Positions 1 to 8,565 of a stretch of DNA of 45,369 nt are shown here, one piece after another. The notes under the pieces are model-generated. The model was not told the DNA's origin and ran no database searches. It saw only the letters and a list, made by a program, of their open reading frames with translations. The DNA is from an uncultured Pelagibacteraceae bacterium. Its GTDB lineage: Bacteria > Pseudomonadota > Alphaproteobacteria > Pelagibacterales > Pelagibacteraceae. The first letter of the stretch is position 1. The number at the start of each line of letters is the position of its first letter. The DNA lies in NCBI GenBank assembly GCA_902582165.1, contig CACHQZ010000005.1, positions 1-45,369 of the forward strand, read 5' to 3'. Made by a program: the position numbers and the translations under genes.

Positions 1-1
1 A

Positions 2-778
2 AAAAAATTTGAGTATAAAGATAAAAATTTAAGATTTATCAAAGGAGATATAAATAATTATAGTCAAGTTAAAAAAGCAGTTAGAAAATGTATTTATGTT
101 TTTAATCTAGCTGGAATTTCTGATATTGGTGAGGCTTTAAAAGATCCTAAAGGAACTGTTAAAACTAACATACTTGGAACTGTGAATATATTAGAAGCCT
201 GTAAAGAATTTAAAATTAAAAAACATGTTTTTGCAAGTAGCATATATGTATTAAGTAGTCAGGGGGGGTTTTACAGAACTAGTAAATCAGCATGTGAATT
301 GTATATTCAAGAGTATAAAAAAAGATATAATTTGGACTTTACAATTATAAGGTATGGTTCAGTTTATGGAGAGAAAGCAAGTATAAAAAATGGAATTAGT
401 AAAATAATTTTTAATTATTTCAAAACTGGTAAATTGAAGTATTCAGGAACTAAAAATGCGATACGAAATTTCATACATGTTAAAGATGCAGCAAAATTGA
501 CCATAAAAACTTTATCTAAAAAATATACAAACTTTTCAGTTCTTATAACCGGCAACCAAAGTATAAAAATAAAAGATTTAATGAATTATTTAAAGAAAGA
601 ACTAGGAACGAAAAAAAAATTAGTATATAGCAACAAAACTGAGCTAGGGCACTACGATAAAAATCCTTACTCATATAAAAAGATAAAAAATAAAGTTCTT
701 AAATTTAAAGAGAAAATTAGTTTTTATAATAACATGGATATGTTAATTAACTATATTAAAAATGAGCAATTTAAATAA
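2..778 (+). CDS. NAD-dependent sugar epimerase/dehydratase (5' end outside window)
   Basis: Extended short-chain dehydrogenase of the nucleotide-sugar epimerase/dehydratase family. The frame is open from base 2, so the Rossmann glycine motif lies upstream of the window. The internal GTG at 182 is not the true start: the codons before it encode typical family sequence (a GDI segment, then NLAGISD and a KTNILGT helix). The SSIYV strand and the YRTSK catalytic Tyr/Lys motif follow. The C-terminal part is short and Lys-rich, and the stop overlaps the next gene by 17 nt. It probably makes or interconverts a nucleotide sugar for surface glycan. The exact substrate cannot be read from the sequence. 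Confidence 0.85.
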   Translation, partial: KKFEYKDKNLRFIKGDINNYSQVKKAVRKCIYVFNLAGISDIGEALKDPKGTVKTNILGTVNILEACKEFKIKKHVFASSIYVLSSQGGFYRTSKSACELYIQEYKKRYNLDFTIIRYGSVYGEKASIKNGISKIIFNYFKTGKLKYSGTKNAIRNFIHVKDAAKLTIKTLSKKYTNFSVLITGNQSIKIKDLMNYLKKELGTKKKLVYSNKTELGHYDKNPYSYKKIKNKVLKFKEKISFYNNMDMLINYIKNEQFK

Positions 779-1757
779 TTTAAAATTACAAAGAGTGGTA
801 ATGGAAGTCTTTGGAGGGTGTAACTATACGTGCCAAATGTGTCCACAATCTAATCCAGGAAGAGGTTCAAATTTTACAAGAAAAATGCCACTTAAAAATT
901 TTGAAAAAATTCTTGATGATTTAGTTCCAAAATACGGCTCACCTCAAATTAATCTTGAAGGAAGCGGCGAACCAACAATGGCTAAAGATTTAGATCTTTA
1001 CATTAAAGCAGTAAAAAAAAGAAATCTTAAGTGCTTCATGTACTGTAACGGAGCAAGACTTAAAGGGGATTTTATGAAGAAAGTTATCGATGCAGGTATA
1101 GATTTTATTAGAATTAGCGTTATAGGCTATAATAAAGAGTTATATAAAAAATGGATGAACGTAGATAACTTCGAACTTATTTTTGATAATATTAAAGAAT
1201 TAAAAAAATATATTTCAGAAAAAAAGAGCCTTTGCAAATTAAGTACATATCATTTGGTAACTAACAATAATGAGGTAAAACAAGAAATTGAAAGTTATAA
1301 ATCACAAGTAATAAATAAATTGGGTACAATCGGTTATATTTGGAAGATGCATAATTGGAGTGGTAATTATAATAATGAAAACCCTAGAGAAAAAACCGAA
1401 AGAAGAAGCTGTGGAAGACCTTTTGCACCGGAAATTACTATTAGAGCTGGAGGCGAAAAAGGAAGAAGCGCAGCGATAGTCCCATGTTGTCAAACTTTAG
1501 GCCCTCCTAATGAAGAAAAAAGTATTCTTGGTCATTTAGATAACGATAAGTTCGAAGATATTTATAAAGGTGAAAAATGGAGCAAGTTGAGGGAGGCACA
1601 TGAACAAAAGAAGTTTGATAGCATTGAATATTGTAAGAATTGTGATTTTTTATATAACGATCCAGAAGTGCTAGTCTGGAGCAATGATCCTAGCGCAAAA
1701 GTGAATCATATGCTTGGCACACAAGAAGATTTTATACTTACAAAATATTCAAGATAA
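762..1757 (+). CDS. Radical SAM protein with SPASM-like C-terminal cysteines
   Basis: A 331-residue radical SAM enzyme. Cys20, Cys24 and Cys27 form the CX3CX2C motif that binds the 4Fe-4S cluster and S-adenosylmethionine, and a GSGEP motif follows near residue 67. Additional cysteines at about 216, 241-242, 290 and 293 resemble a SPASM domain carrying an auxiliary iron-sulfur cluster. The chosen ATG overlaps the upstream gene by 17 nt; an ATG at 801, seven residues before the cluster motif, is possible but would leave a very short N-terminus. The gene sits among nucleotide-sugar and glycosyltransferase genes, so a radical modification of a glycan precursor is plausible. The substrate is unknown. 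Confidence 0.8.
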   Translation: MSNLNNLKLQRVVMEVFGGCNYTCQMCPQSNPGRGSNFTRKMPLKNFEKILDDLVPKYGSPQINLEGSGEPTMAKDLDLYIKAVKKRNLKCFMYCNGARLKGDFMKKVIDAGIDFIRISVIGYNKELYKKWMNVDNFELIFDNIKELKKYISEKKSLCKLSTYHLVTNNNEVKQEIESYKSQVINKLGTIGYIWKMHNWSGNYNNENPREKTERRSCGRPFAPEITIRAGGEKGRSAAIVPCCQTLGPPNEEKSILGHLDNDKFEDIYKGEKWSKLREAHEQKKFDSIEYCKNCDFLYNDPEVLVWSNDPSAKVNHMLGTQEDFILTKYSR

Positions 1758-1774
1758 AATCAAAATTTCAATAA

Positions 1775-3199
1775 ATGAATTTAAAGAGATTAAATTTGTT
1801 TAAAAATCTTGTTAAAAATAAAAATTTTTCACATATTTTTAAATCGATAAGAGTTTTGTATATGGTAAAAGTTCATCCTGAATACTTAAAAAAGGATAGA
1901 CTAGAATTTAAAACAATAATTAAAAAAATAACTATTAGATATTATAACTATATTAAAAATATTTTCTCATTTTCGTATTCTCAAAAATATAACAAATTAA
2001 AAAAAAAACGTATAATTGTAATTTCTCATTTATTAAATGAAAAAAGACTAAACAAAAAAGATTTTTACTTTGGTAATCTTGGTAAAATTTTAAAAAAAAA
2101 TAAAATTAGTCATCAATTTCTTTTAATAAACCATACCAAAAAAAATAGTATTTATTTAAATAATAAAATAAAGATTAGTAATAATATAGTCATCGATGAT
2201 TATTTAAATTTTTTAATGGAAATTAATATCTTTATTTTACAAATTAAAGAACTGTTTTTGATATTTCTAAGAATTAGAATAATAGGGTACTCCAACCTTA
2301 AAGAGATACTATTTTCTCTGTTTAGTAGTCAAACTAAAAATTCAATACGATTATATTTTTTGATGAATAAATATTTGGAAAAAATAAATCCTAAATTTTT
2401 GATATCAACATATGAAGGGTTTCCTTGGGAAAGACAGGTTTTCAAAGCTACAAAAGATTTTGATAAGAATATAAAAACAATAGGATATCAGAATATATTT
2501 TTAACAAGTAATTATAAATCGATTTTTTTAAGTCTAAAGGATGGCTTTGATCCTGATAGAATCTGGGTGCCTGGAGAGTTTCCAAAACATTTATTTGAAA
2601 AATCTGAGCTTAAAAATAAAAAAATATACATAGTTGGTAAATTAAAAAATGATAAAATTATTTTTAATCAAAAATATTTGAAAAAAAATCAAAAAACTAA
2701 CAAATGTCTTATCATCCCAGAAGGTATTTATTCTGAATGTTTAAAACTTTTTAAATTTTCTTATGAGTGTTCGTTATTAAATAAAAATCTTAAATTTATT
2801 TGGAGAGTTCATCCTGTTATCGATATAAAAAAAGTTTTATTTGAAATGAATCTCAATTTTGAAAGTTTGCCAAGAAATATAATTATTTCAAAAGAAAAAA
2901 ATATTTTAAAAGATATTTTCAAATCAAAGTTTGCGCTTTATCGGGGAAGCAATGCAATTATTACTGCAATTAAAACTGGGATAACACCGATTTATTTGGA
3001 TACTCTAAATGGGCCTAATATTGACTTATTAAGGTTATATAAAAAATATAATAATTATGTTAATAATCCAAAACAATTAGCTGATTTAATAATTAATAGT
3101 TCAAATATGAAAAAAACAAACATTGAAAAACTAAATAAATTTATTAATAAAAATGAATTTAAGATTAATGAAAAATTAATTTTAAATTCATTAAGGTAA
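1775..3199 (+). CDS. Unrecognised protein, surface-carbohydrate biosynthesis type
   Basis: A 474-residue, Lys/Ile/Asn-rich protein with no clear signal peptide. I do not recognise the family with certainty. Residues around 210-265 carry a YEGFPWERQ segment, then a GYQN strand and a DRIWVPGEF segment. This pattern recalls putative GT-B-like surface-carbohydrate proteins, in which a glutamate-containing YEG..W motif precedes a GYQH-like strand. A C-terminal segment with RGSNAIITAIKTG near residue 390 resembles the nucleotide-binding end of GT-B enzymes. It begins 17 nt after the radical SAM gene and ends 4 nt before the SIS gene, so it belongs to the same operon. A transferase acting on surface glycan is my inference. 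Confidence 0.45.
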   Translation: MNLKRLNLFKNLVKNKNFSHIFKSIRVLYMVKVHPEYLKKDRLEFKTIIKKITIRYYNYIKNIFSFSYSQKYNKLKKKRIIVISHLLNEKRLNKKDFYFGNLGKILKKNKISHQFLLINHTKKNSIYLNNKIKISNNIVIDDYLNFLMEINIFILQIKELFLIFLRIRIIGYSNLKEILFSLFSSQTKNSIRLYFLMNKYLEKINPKFLISTYEGFPWERQVFKATKDFDKNIKTIGYQNIFLTSNYKSIFLSLKDGFDPDRIWVPGEFPKHLFEKSELKNKKIYIVGKLKNDKIIFNQKYLKKNQKTNKCLIIPEGIYSECLKLFKFSYECSLLNKNLKFIWRVHPVIDIKKVLFEMNLNFESLPRNIIISKEKNILKDIFKSKFALYRGSNAIITAIKTGITPIYLDTLNGPNIDLLRLYKKYNNYVNNPKQLADLIINSSNMKKTNIEKLNKFINKNEFKINEKLILNSLR

Positions 3200-3203
3200 G
3201 ATT

Positions 3204-3773
3204 ATGGACGAAAAAAATTTTGTAGATAGTTATTTATCTGATCTCTCATCTTTAATTAAGCCACAAAAAGACCTAGTTGAGAAGTTAATTGATATAAAAA
3301 CAAAAATTCAAAACGTGCAAAGTGAGGGAAAGAAACTGTTAGTTTTTGGTAATGGAGGAAGTTCTGCTATTGCAAGCCACTTTAGCGTTGATATGACAAA
3401 AAATGCAAAAGTAAGATGTATTAATTGTAATGAGGCTGACTTAATAACTTGTTTTTCAAATGATTATGGTTATGAAAGATGGGTAGAGAAGGCAGTTGAG
3501 TTTTATGGTGACCAAGGAGATATGTTAATAATCATATCGTCAAGTGGAAAATCAAAAAATATTATTAACGGCTGTATGGCAGCTAAGAACAAAAAATTTA
3601 AATATATAGTCACATTAACTGGACACGAAAAAGATAGTCCAGTTTCGAAACTTGGTGATGTTAATTTGTGGGCTAATAGCAAAGCATATAATTTTATTGA
3701 AAATGCACATCAAATATGGCTCTTAACTATTGTAGATTTAATAATAGGCAAAAGAGAATATCCAGCTAACTAA
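3204..3773 (+). CDS. SIS-domain protein, GmhA-like sugar-phosphate isomerase
   Basis: A 189-residue SIS-domain protein resembling D-sedoheptulose-7-phosphate isomerase. The phosphate-binding GNGGSS lies at about 49-54 and SSSGKS at about 112-117. The C-terminal ENAHQIW helix keeps the histidine expected in GmhA. The glutamate of the GmhA helix after GNGGSA appears as Asp here (SVDMTKNAK), so activity as a true heptose isomerase is uncertain. The gene lies 4 nt after the preceding ORF and 7 nt before the CDP-glucose dehydratase. It may supply a heptose phosphate or another ketose/aldose phosphate for the glycan made by this locus. Confidence 0.75.
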   Translation: MDEKNFVDSYLSDLSSLIKPQKDLVEKLIDIKTKIQNVQSEGKKLLVFGNGGSSAIASHFSVDMTKNAKVRCINCNEADLITCFSNDYGYERWVEKAVEFYGDQGDMLIIISSSGKSKNIINGCMAAKNKKFKYIVTLTGHEKDSPVSKLGDVNLWANSKAYNFIENAHQIWLLTIVDLIIGKREYPAN

Positions 3774-3780
3774 TAAAAAA

Positions 3781-4854
3781 TTGTACTGTAAAAAATTCAA
3801 AAGTACTTACAAAAATTTGAAAGTTCTAGTAACCGGTTCAACTGGTTTTAAGGGCTCTTGGCTAAGTTTTTGGCTAAACAAACTTAACGCTAAAGTAATT
3901 GGTGTTGGTCTGAAACCTGAAAAAGATAATATTTTATTTAGCTCTCTAAAATTAAATAAAAAAATAAATCAACATTTTATAGATATTTGTGACTATAATA
4001 AATTGAGCTCAATAATACAAAAAGCTCGACCCGATATTATATTTCACTTAGCAGCACAATCAATTGTATCAGATAGTTATAAAGATCCTTTGCATACAAT
4101 TAAAACTAATACATTAGGTAGTACTAATTTATTGGAAATTGTAAAAAAGAATAAGTTGAAAAACTTAATCTATATTACGTCAGATAAATGTTATTTAAAT
4201 AATGGTGATAAATTTTCTTTTAACGAATTTGATAAATTAGGAGGTAATGACGTTTACTCCTCCTCTAAAGCAGCTGCAGAAACAATTTTTCACTCTTATT
4301 ACAATAGTTTTTTTAAAAAAGATTCTAAATATTTAAAAATGGCGACCGCAAGAGCAGGAAATGTTATTGGTGGAGGTGATTTTAAAAGAAACAGAATTAT
4401 TCCTGATTTATTTAAGTCAATAAAGTTTAAAAAAAAATTAATAATAAGAAATCCTAATTCCCTAAGACCTTGGCAACACGTTTTAGAACCTTTATCTGGT
4501 TACTTATTATTAGGTGAAAAAGTGTTATCAAATAATCTAAAAAATAATTTATATCCTAGCTGGAATTTTGGGCCAAATGTGAAAAATTGTAAAAGAGTTA
4601 TCGAAATCATAAAAAAATTTTATGAATATTTAGATATACCAAAAAAATATAAGATTTTAGGGAATAGTAAAATGAATGAAGCAAAAATTCTAAGGCTTAA
4701 TATAAATAAATCTAATCAAGAACTACTTTGGAAACCAAAATTAAACTTAGACCAATGCATTCGTTTAACAAGTAACTGGTACATTAATTATCTTATTAAT
4801 GAGGACGTTTTCAATATCACTAACGAACAAATTGAATTTTTTTCAGAAAAATGA
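3781..4854 (+). CDS. rfbG: CDP-glucose 4,6-dehydratase
   Basis: Converts CDP-glucose to CDP-4-keto-6-deoxyglucose, the branch point to CDP-linked deoxysugars. The extended SDR fold is clear. The NAD-binding GSTGFKGSW lies at about 19-27, in the GxxGFxGxW form typical of RfbG. Catalytic TSDK is at 133-136 and the YSSSK pair (Tyr159, Lys163) follows. A conserved NVIGGGDF block precedes the substrate-binding region. Length (357 aa) is normal for the family. The apparent start is TTG with no Shine-Dalgarno; a start nearer the Rossmann strand would also preserve the fold. It overlaps the next gene by 4 nt, and the matching cytidylyltransferase is two genes downstream. Confidence 0.88.
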   Translation: MYCKKFKSTYKNLKVLVTGSTGFKGSWLSFWLNKLNAKVIGVGLKPEKDNILFSSLKLNKKINQHFIDICDYNKLSSIIQKARPDIIFHLAAQSIVSDSYKDPLHTIKTNTLGSTNLLEIVKKNKLKNLIYITSDKCYLNNGDKFSFNEFDKLGGNDVYSSSKAAAETIFHSYYNSFFKKDSKYLKMATARAGNVIGGGDFKRNRIIPDLFKSIKFKKKLIIRNPNSLRPWQHVLEPLSGYLLLGEKVLSNNLKNNLYPSWNFGPNVKNCKRVIEIIKKFYEYLDIPKKYKILGNSKMNEAKILRLNINKSNQELLWKPKLNLDQCIRLTSNWYINYLINEDVFNITNEQIEFFSEK

Positions 4855-6071
4855 AATTTAGAAAAAAATGTAGAATTTGTTATGGCACTTTAAAGAAAAT
4901 AATTTCTTTTAACAAAATTAGTCTAGTTGGAGATTTTTCAAAGAGAAAAACGAATAAAACAAAATATCCTATATCTCTTAATTTTTGTAAAAAATGCAAA
5001 CATATTCAAATTGCAGAAATAATTAAACCTGAAAAGCTTTTTTCAAAATATTTATGGCAAACAGGCGTTTCAAAAACAAATATATTATTATTTGATGACT
5101 TAATAAAAGACTACGAAAATAAAATTAATAGTAATACTAAAGTATTAGAAGTTGCAAGTAATGACGGATCATTTCTGAATTATTTAGATAAAAAATTTAA
5201 TAATTTTATTGTAGGAATTGATCCTGCAAAAAACTTACAAAAAAGAAATAAAAATTTGATTCAAATCCCAGGTTTTTTCAATTTCACGGAAAGTAAAAAA
5301 ATTTTAGAAAAATTTGGTAAGTTTGATTTTATTTTTGCCAGAAATGTTGTGGCTCATGTTTCAAATCCTAATGAGATCTTCTCAGGGATAAAAAATATTA
5401 TCAAGAATGATGGTTATGCAATAATTGAAGTGCCCCATCTTTTACCAATATTAAAAAATTTACAATATGATAACGTTTTTCACGAACATCAGGGCTTCCA
5501 CTCAATAAAGTCTATATATGATTTATGTAAAAGAAATAAATTAATATTGTCAAAAGTAAAAATGATAAAATCACAAGGAGGTTCTATAAGGTGTGAAGTG
5601 AGAAAAAAAAATCATTTAAGAATTAAAAGAGCGAAAATCTCTAAATATATTTATAATGAAAGAAAAAACGGTTTATTTAACCAAAATTATCTTAAAGAAT
5701 ACAGCTTAAGGATATTAAAACACAAATCTAAATTAATAAATTTACTTAAAAAGATAAAATTAGAGGGTAAGAGAATATCAATTTATGGAGCCTCTGGAAA
5801 AGGCCAAGCTCTAATTCAATTTTGTAATATTGATAAAAAATTAATTGATAATATTTATGATATAAGTAAATTAAAACATAATAAATTTACACCTGGTACT
5901 AATTTAAAAATTTTAGACTCAAAAAGAATTAGAAAAGAAAAAAAAATTGATTTTCTTTTTTTATCATCTTGGAATCTTAAGAGGGAAATTATTCAGCAGG
6001 AAAAAAAATTTAAAAATAGAGGAGGGAAATTTATTATACCATTTCCAACCCCTAGAATTATTGTAAAATGA
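4851..6071 (+). CDS. Sugar C-methyltransferase-like SAM-dependent methyltransferase
   Basis: A 406-residue protein with the three-part layout of NDP-hexose C-methyltransferases of the TylC3 type. An N-terminal zinc module has Cys7/Cys10 and Cys46/Cys49. The SAM-binding motif I, EVASNDGSF, is near residues 100-108. A FHEHQGFHS segment near 210-218 matches the catalytic His/Tyr region of these enzymes, and a C-terminal Rossmann-like domain starts near GASGKGQ. The ATG overlaps the rfbG stop and its own stop overlaps the rfbF start. Being placed between rfbG and rfbF, it probably methylates a ring carbon of a CDP-4-keto-6-deoxysugar. That substrate is inferred from context. Confidence 0.75.
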   Translation: MKFRKKCRICYGTLKKIISFNKISLVGDFSKRKTNKTKYPISLNFCKKCKHIQIAEIIKPEKLFSKYLWQTGVSKTNILLFDDLIKDYENKINSNTKVLEVASNDGSFLNYLDKKFNNFIVGIDPAKNLQKRNKNLIQIPGFFNFTESKKILEKFGKFDFIFARNVVAHVSNPNEIFSGIKNIIKNDGYAIIEVPHLLPILKNLQYDNVFHEHQGFHSIKSIYDLCKRNKLILSKVKMIKSQGGSIRCEVRKKNHLRIKRAKISKYIYNERKNGLFNQNYLKEYSLRILKHKSKLINLLKKIKLEGKRISIYGASGKGQALIQFCNIDKKLIDNIYDISKLKHNKFTPGTNLKILDSKRIRKEKKIDFLFLSSWNLKREIIQQEKKFKNRGGKFIIPFPTPRIIVK

Positions 6072-6778
6072 AAGTAGTTATATTAGCGGGTGGTTTTGGA
6101 ACTAGATTATCAGAATATACTGAAACTATACCAAAACCAATGGTGCCTATTGGAAATATTCCCATAATACATCATATAATGAACATCTACGCTGGTTATG
6201 GGCACAAAGATTTTTATATCGCACTTGGTTACAAGGGAGAAATAATCAAAAATTATTTTAAAAAACAAATTAAAGATTGGAAAATTAATTTAATTGATAC
6301 TGGATCTAGTACTCTAACTGGAGGCAGAGTAAAAAGATTAAAAGAATATTTAGGTGAGGAAACTTTCTTTTTAACTTATGGCGATGGTGTTTCAGATATA
6401 AATATAAATTCTTTGTTAGAATTCCATAGGGCTCATAAAAAATCTATTACTATTTCAGCGGTTAAACCTCCAGCAAGATTTGGCTCATTAGTATTGGAAG
6501 AGTCCAAAATTATAAAATTTCAAGAAAAAGTTCAGCTTGAAAATAATTGGATTAATGGTGGTTTTTTTGTAGTTGAACCAAATTTTCTAAATCTTATAGA
6601 AAATGATCAGACTATATTAGAGCAAGACCCTATTCAAAAAGCTGTACAACAAAATGATATTAGAGCATTCAAGCATCATGGTTTTTGGCAGTGTATGGAT
6701 CACAAATCAGACAAAGATCTACTCGATAAAATGATCAAAGAAAAAAAAGCTTTATGGATAAAAAACAAAAGATCTTAG
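6068..6778 (+). CDS. rfbF: Glucose-1-phosphate cytidylyltransferase
   Basis: Makes CDP-glucose from CTP and glucose-1-phosphate, the first step of the CDP-deoxyhexose pathway. The nucleotidyltransferase signature GGFGTRLSE is at residues 8-16, with the substrate Lys in IPKPMVPIG at about 21-29. YGDGVSD near residue 106 carries the metal-binding aspartate. The length, 236 aa, is slightly under the usual 250-260, mostly at the C-terminus. Its start overlaps the methyltransferase stop (ATGA) and its 3' end overlaps the next SDR gene by 25 nt. This tight packing supports one transcript for the whole CDP-sugar set. Confidence 0.9.
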   Translation: MKVVILAGGFGTRLSEYTETIPKPMVPIGNIPIIHHIMNIYAGYGHKDFYIALGYKGEIIKNYFKKQIKDWKINLIDTGSSTLTGGRVKRLKEYLGEETFFLTYGDGVSDININSLLEFHRAHKKSITISAVKPPARFGSLVLEESKIIKFQEKVQLENNWINGGFFVVEPNFLNLIENDQTILEQDPIQKAVQQNDIRAFKHHGFWQCMDHKSDKDLLDKMIKEKKALWIKNKRS

Positions 6779-7659
6779 TAGTAGGTGGAACTGGTTTTTT
6801 AGGTAAACACATACTAAAAAAAAGTTTAAAATTAGGCTATTCGCCAACAAGTATTTCATTAAAAAAACTAACTAAAATAAAAAAAATAAAAGGAGTTGAC
6901 TATATAAATCTAGATATAAGAAAAAAAAAAGAATTTCGTAAAATTACAATAAAATTTGATTATGTTGTTAACGTCGGTGGATATGGAGGTATTAAAAAAA
7001 AATTTAATCCTTATGAAGGCTTAGAGAGCCAATATATCGGGCTTAAAAACTTAGCAGGATATTTTTTAAATAAAAAATTAAAAAAATTTGTTCAAATTGG
7101 ATCTTCTTTAGAGTATGGAAACAACAAAAGTCCTAACTTTGAAAAAATGGTGCCTAAATTACCTTTAACTGACTATGGAAAGGTAAAGCTAAAAGCAACT
7201 AATCATTTGAAATTCCTTCATCAATTTTACGATTTTCCCGTAGTTATATTGAGACTATATCAAGTTTATGGCCCTGGTCAGGATAAAAATAGATTGTTAG
7301 GATATTTGTTGAATTCAATAAAAAATAAAAAAATAATTAAAGTCTCAAAAGGAGATCAAATGAGAGATTTTCTTTATATATCTGACTTTATAGAAGCACT
7401 TTTTCGGTGTTTAAAAGAAAAAAAAACTGAAGGTGAAATCATCAATATTGGTCAAGGTTCGCCAATCAAAATTAAAACATTAATAAATAAAACAATGAGG
7501 TTTTTTTCAACAAAAAAAACTAGGATTAAATTTTCAATTAAAAATAGTGAGATTAAAACACTTTATCCATCAATTAATAAAGCAAAAAGATTAATTAGAT
7601 GGAAACCTAAAATTAAAATAGAAACAGGCCTTAGAAAATTATTTTCATTACATGCTTAA
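6754..7659 (+). CDS. NAD-dependent epimerase/reductase, probably CDP-4-keto-deoxysugar reductase
   Basis: A 301-residue extended SDR. GGTGFLG at residues 11-17 binds the cofactor. GSSLEYG near 116-122 and YGKVK (Tyr141, Lys145) form the catalytic site. LYQVYGPGQ near 165-174 is the usual family motif before the substrate loop. Because it directly follows rfbF and rfbG, I infer that it reduces or epimerises C4 of the CDP-4-keto sugar, like CDP-abequose or CDP-paratose synthases. Sequence alone cannot fix the stereochemistry. The start overlaps rfbF by 25 nt; no clear ribosome binding site is seen. Its stop overlaps the next gene by 8 nt. Confidence 0.75.
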   Translation: MDKKQKILVVGGTGFLGKHILKKSLKLGYSPTSISLKKLTKIKKIKGVDYINLDIRKKKEFRKITIKFDYVVNVGGYGGIKKKFNPYEGLESQYIGLKNLAGYFLNKKLKKFVQIGSSLEYGNNKSPNFEKMVPKLPLTDYGKVKLKATNHLKFLHQFYDFPVVILRLYQVYGPGQDKNRLLGYLLNSIKNKKIIKVSKGDQMRDFLYISDFIEALFRCLKEKKTEGEIINIGQGSPIKIKTLINKTMRFFSTKKTRIKFSIKNSEIKTLYPSINKAKRLIRWKPKIKIETGLRKLFSLHA

Positions 7660-8563
7660 CCCTCTAGTTAGTATAATTATGAATTGTTATAATGGTGAAA
7701 AATATCTTTCACGAGCATTAGAAAGCATAAAGAGACAAAAATACGAAAATTTTGAGTTAGTTTTTTTTGATAATCACTCTAATGATAAAAGTGAGGAAAT
7801 ATTCAAAAAATTCAATGATAGTAGGTTTAAATATTTCAAATCAGATAAACATAAAATTCTTTATGAAGCAAGAAACGATGCTTTAAAAAAATGTAACGGG
7901 AAATATATTTCATTTCTTGATACAGATGATTATTGGTTTGAAAATAAATTATTTTTACAAGTACCAATACTTGAAAAAAACCATAATATTGGATTAGTTT
8001 ACGGTAACTTTATAAAATATAATGTAAATAAATTTCTCTTTAAAAAAAAAAGTCTTAAAAGTAATCTTTTTCAATCAGGAAAAATAACTAAATCTTTAAT
8101 CAATAATTATTATATCGGTTTATTGACTGTAATAATAAGAAAAAGTTTTATGAGTGGTGATTTAGAATATTTTAATCCAAAATATAATTTGTTGTCAGAT
8201 TTTGATTATATTATCAGATTTTCCCAAAAACATAGTTTTGATTTTGTTAAGCAGAATATAGCTGTTTATACTCAACACGAAAATCAATTACAGTCTAAGT
8301 ATATATCTGTCCAAGCTGCTCAATTTGATCATTGGTATAAAATGAACATTTTAAATAAAAAATTATCTGAAAAAGAATATAATTTTAAAAATATTAAAGA
8401 AAAAAATAATTTTCTTAATTTTGTAGCCCAAATAAAAGAAAAAGATAAACTTAAACTATTTAAGGAAATTATTTTTTATTCTAATAACTTTTATAAAATA
8501 AAAATTATTTTATTAATTTTGCTTCCAGAAAAAATCTGTAAAAAAATATTTAGCTTAACCTAA
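7652..8563 (+). CDS. GT2-family glycosyltransferase
   Basis: A 303-residue inverting glycosyltransferase with a GT-A fold. The N-terminal strand PLVSIIMNCYNGEKYL is typical of family GT2. Asp40 in the FFDNHSND segment binds the nucleotide, and the DTDD metal-binding motif is at residues 90-93, followed by YWF. The C-terminal part lacks transmembrane helices apart from a hydrophobic stretch near the end (ILLILLPE). It overlaps the SDR gene by 8 nt and ends 2 nt before a second GT2 gene. It probably adds one sugar to a lipid-linked glycan in the cytoplasm. Donor and acceptor are unknown. Confidence 0.82.
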   Translation: MLNPLVSIIMNCYNGEKYLSRALESIKRQKYENFELVFFDNHSNDKSEEIFKKFNDSRFKYFKSDKHKILYEARNDALKKCNGKYISFLDTDDYWFENKLFLQVPILEKNHNIGLVYGNFIKYNVNKFLFKKKSLKSNLFQSGKITKSLINNYYIGLLTVIIRKSFMSGDLEYFNPKYNLLSDFDYIIRFSQKHSFDFVKQNIAVYTQHENQLQSKYISVQAAQFDHWYKMNILNKKLSEKEYNFKNIKEKNNFLNFVAQIKEKDKLKLFKEIIFYSNNFYKIKIILLILLPEKICKKIFSLT

Positions 8564-8565
8564 TT

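Noticed and set aside
182-778. The first gene as a short, complete 198-residue epimerase
   Set aside because: The frame continues open to base 2 with conserved epimerase sequence, so it is cut by the window edge and is not a truncated gene.
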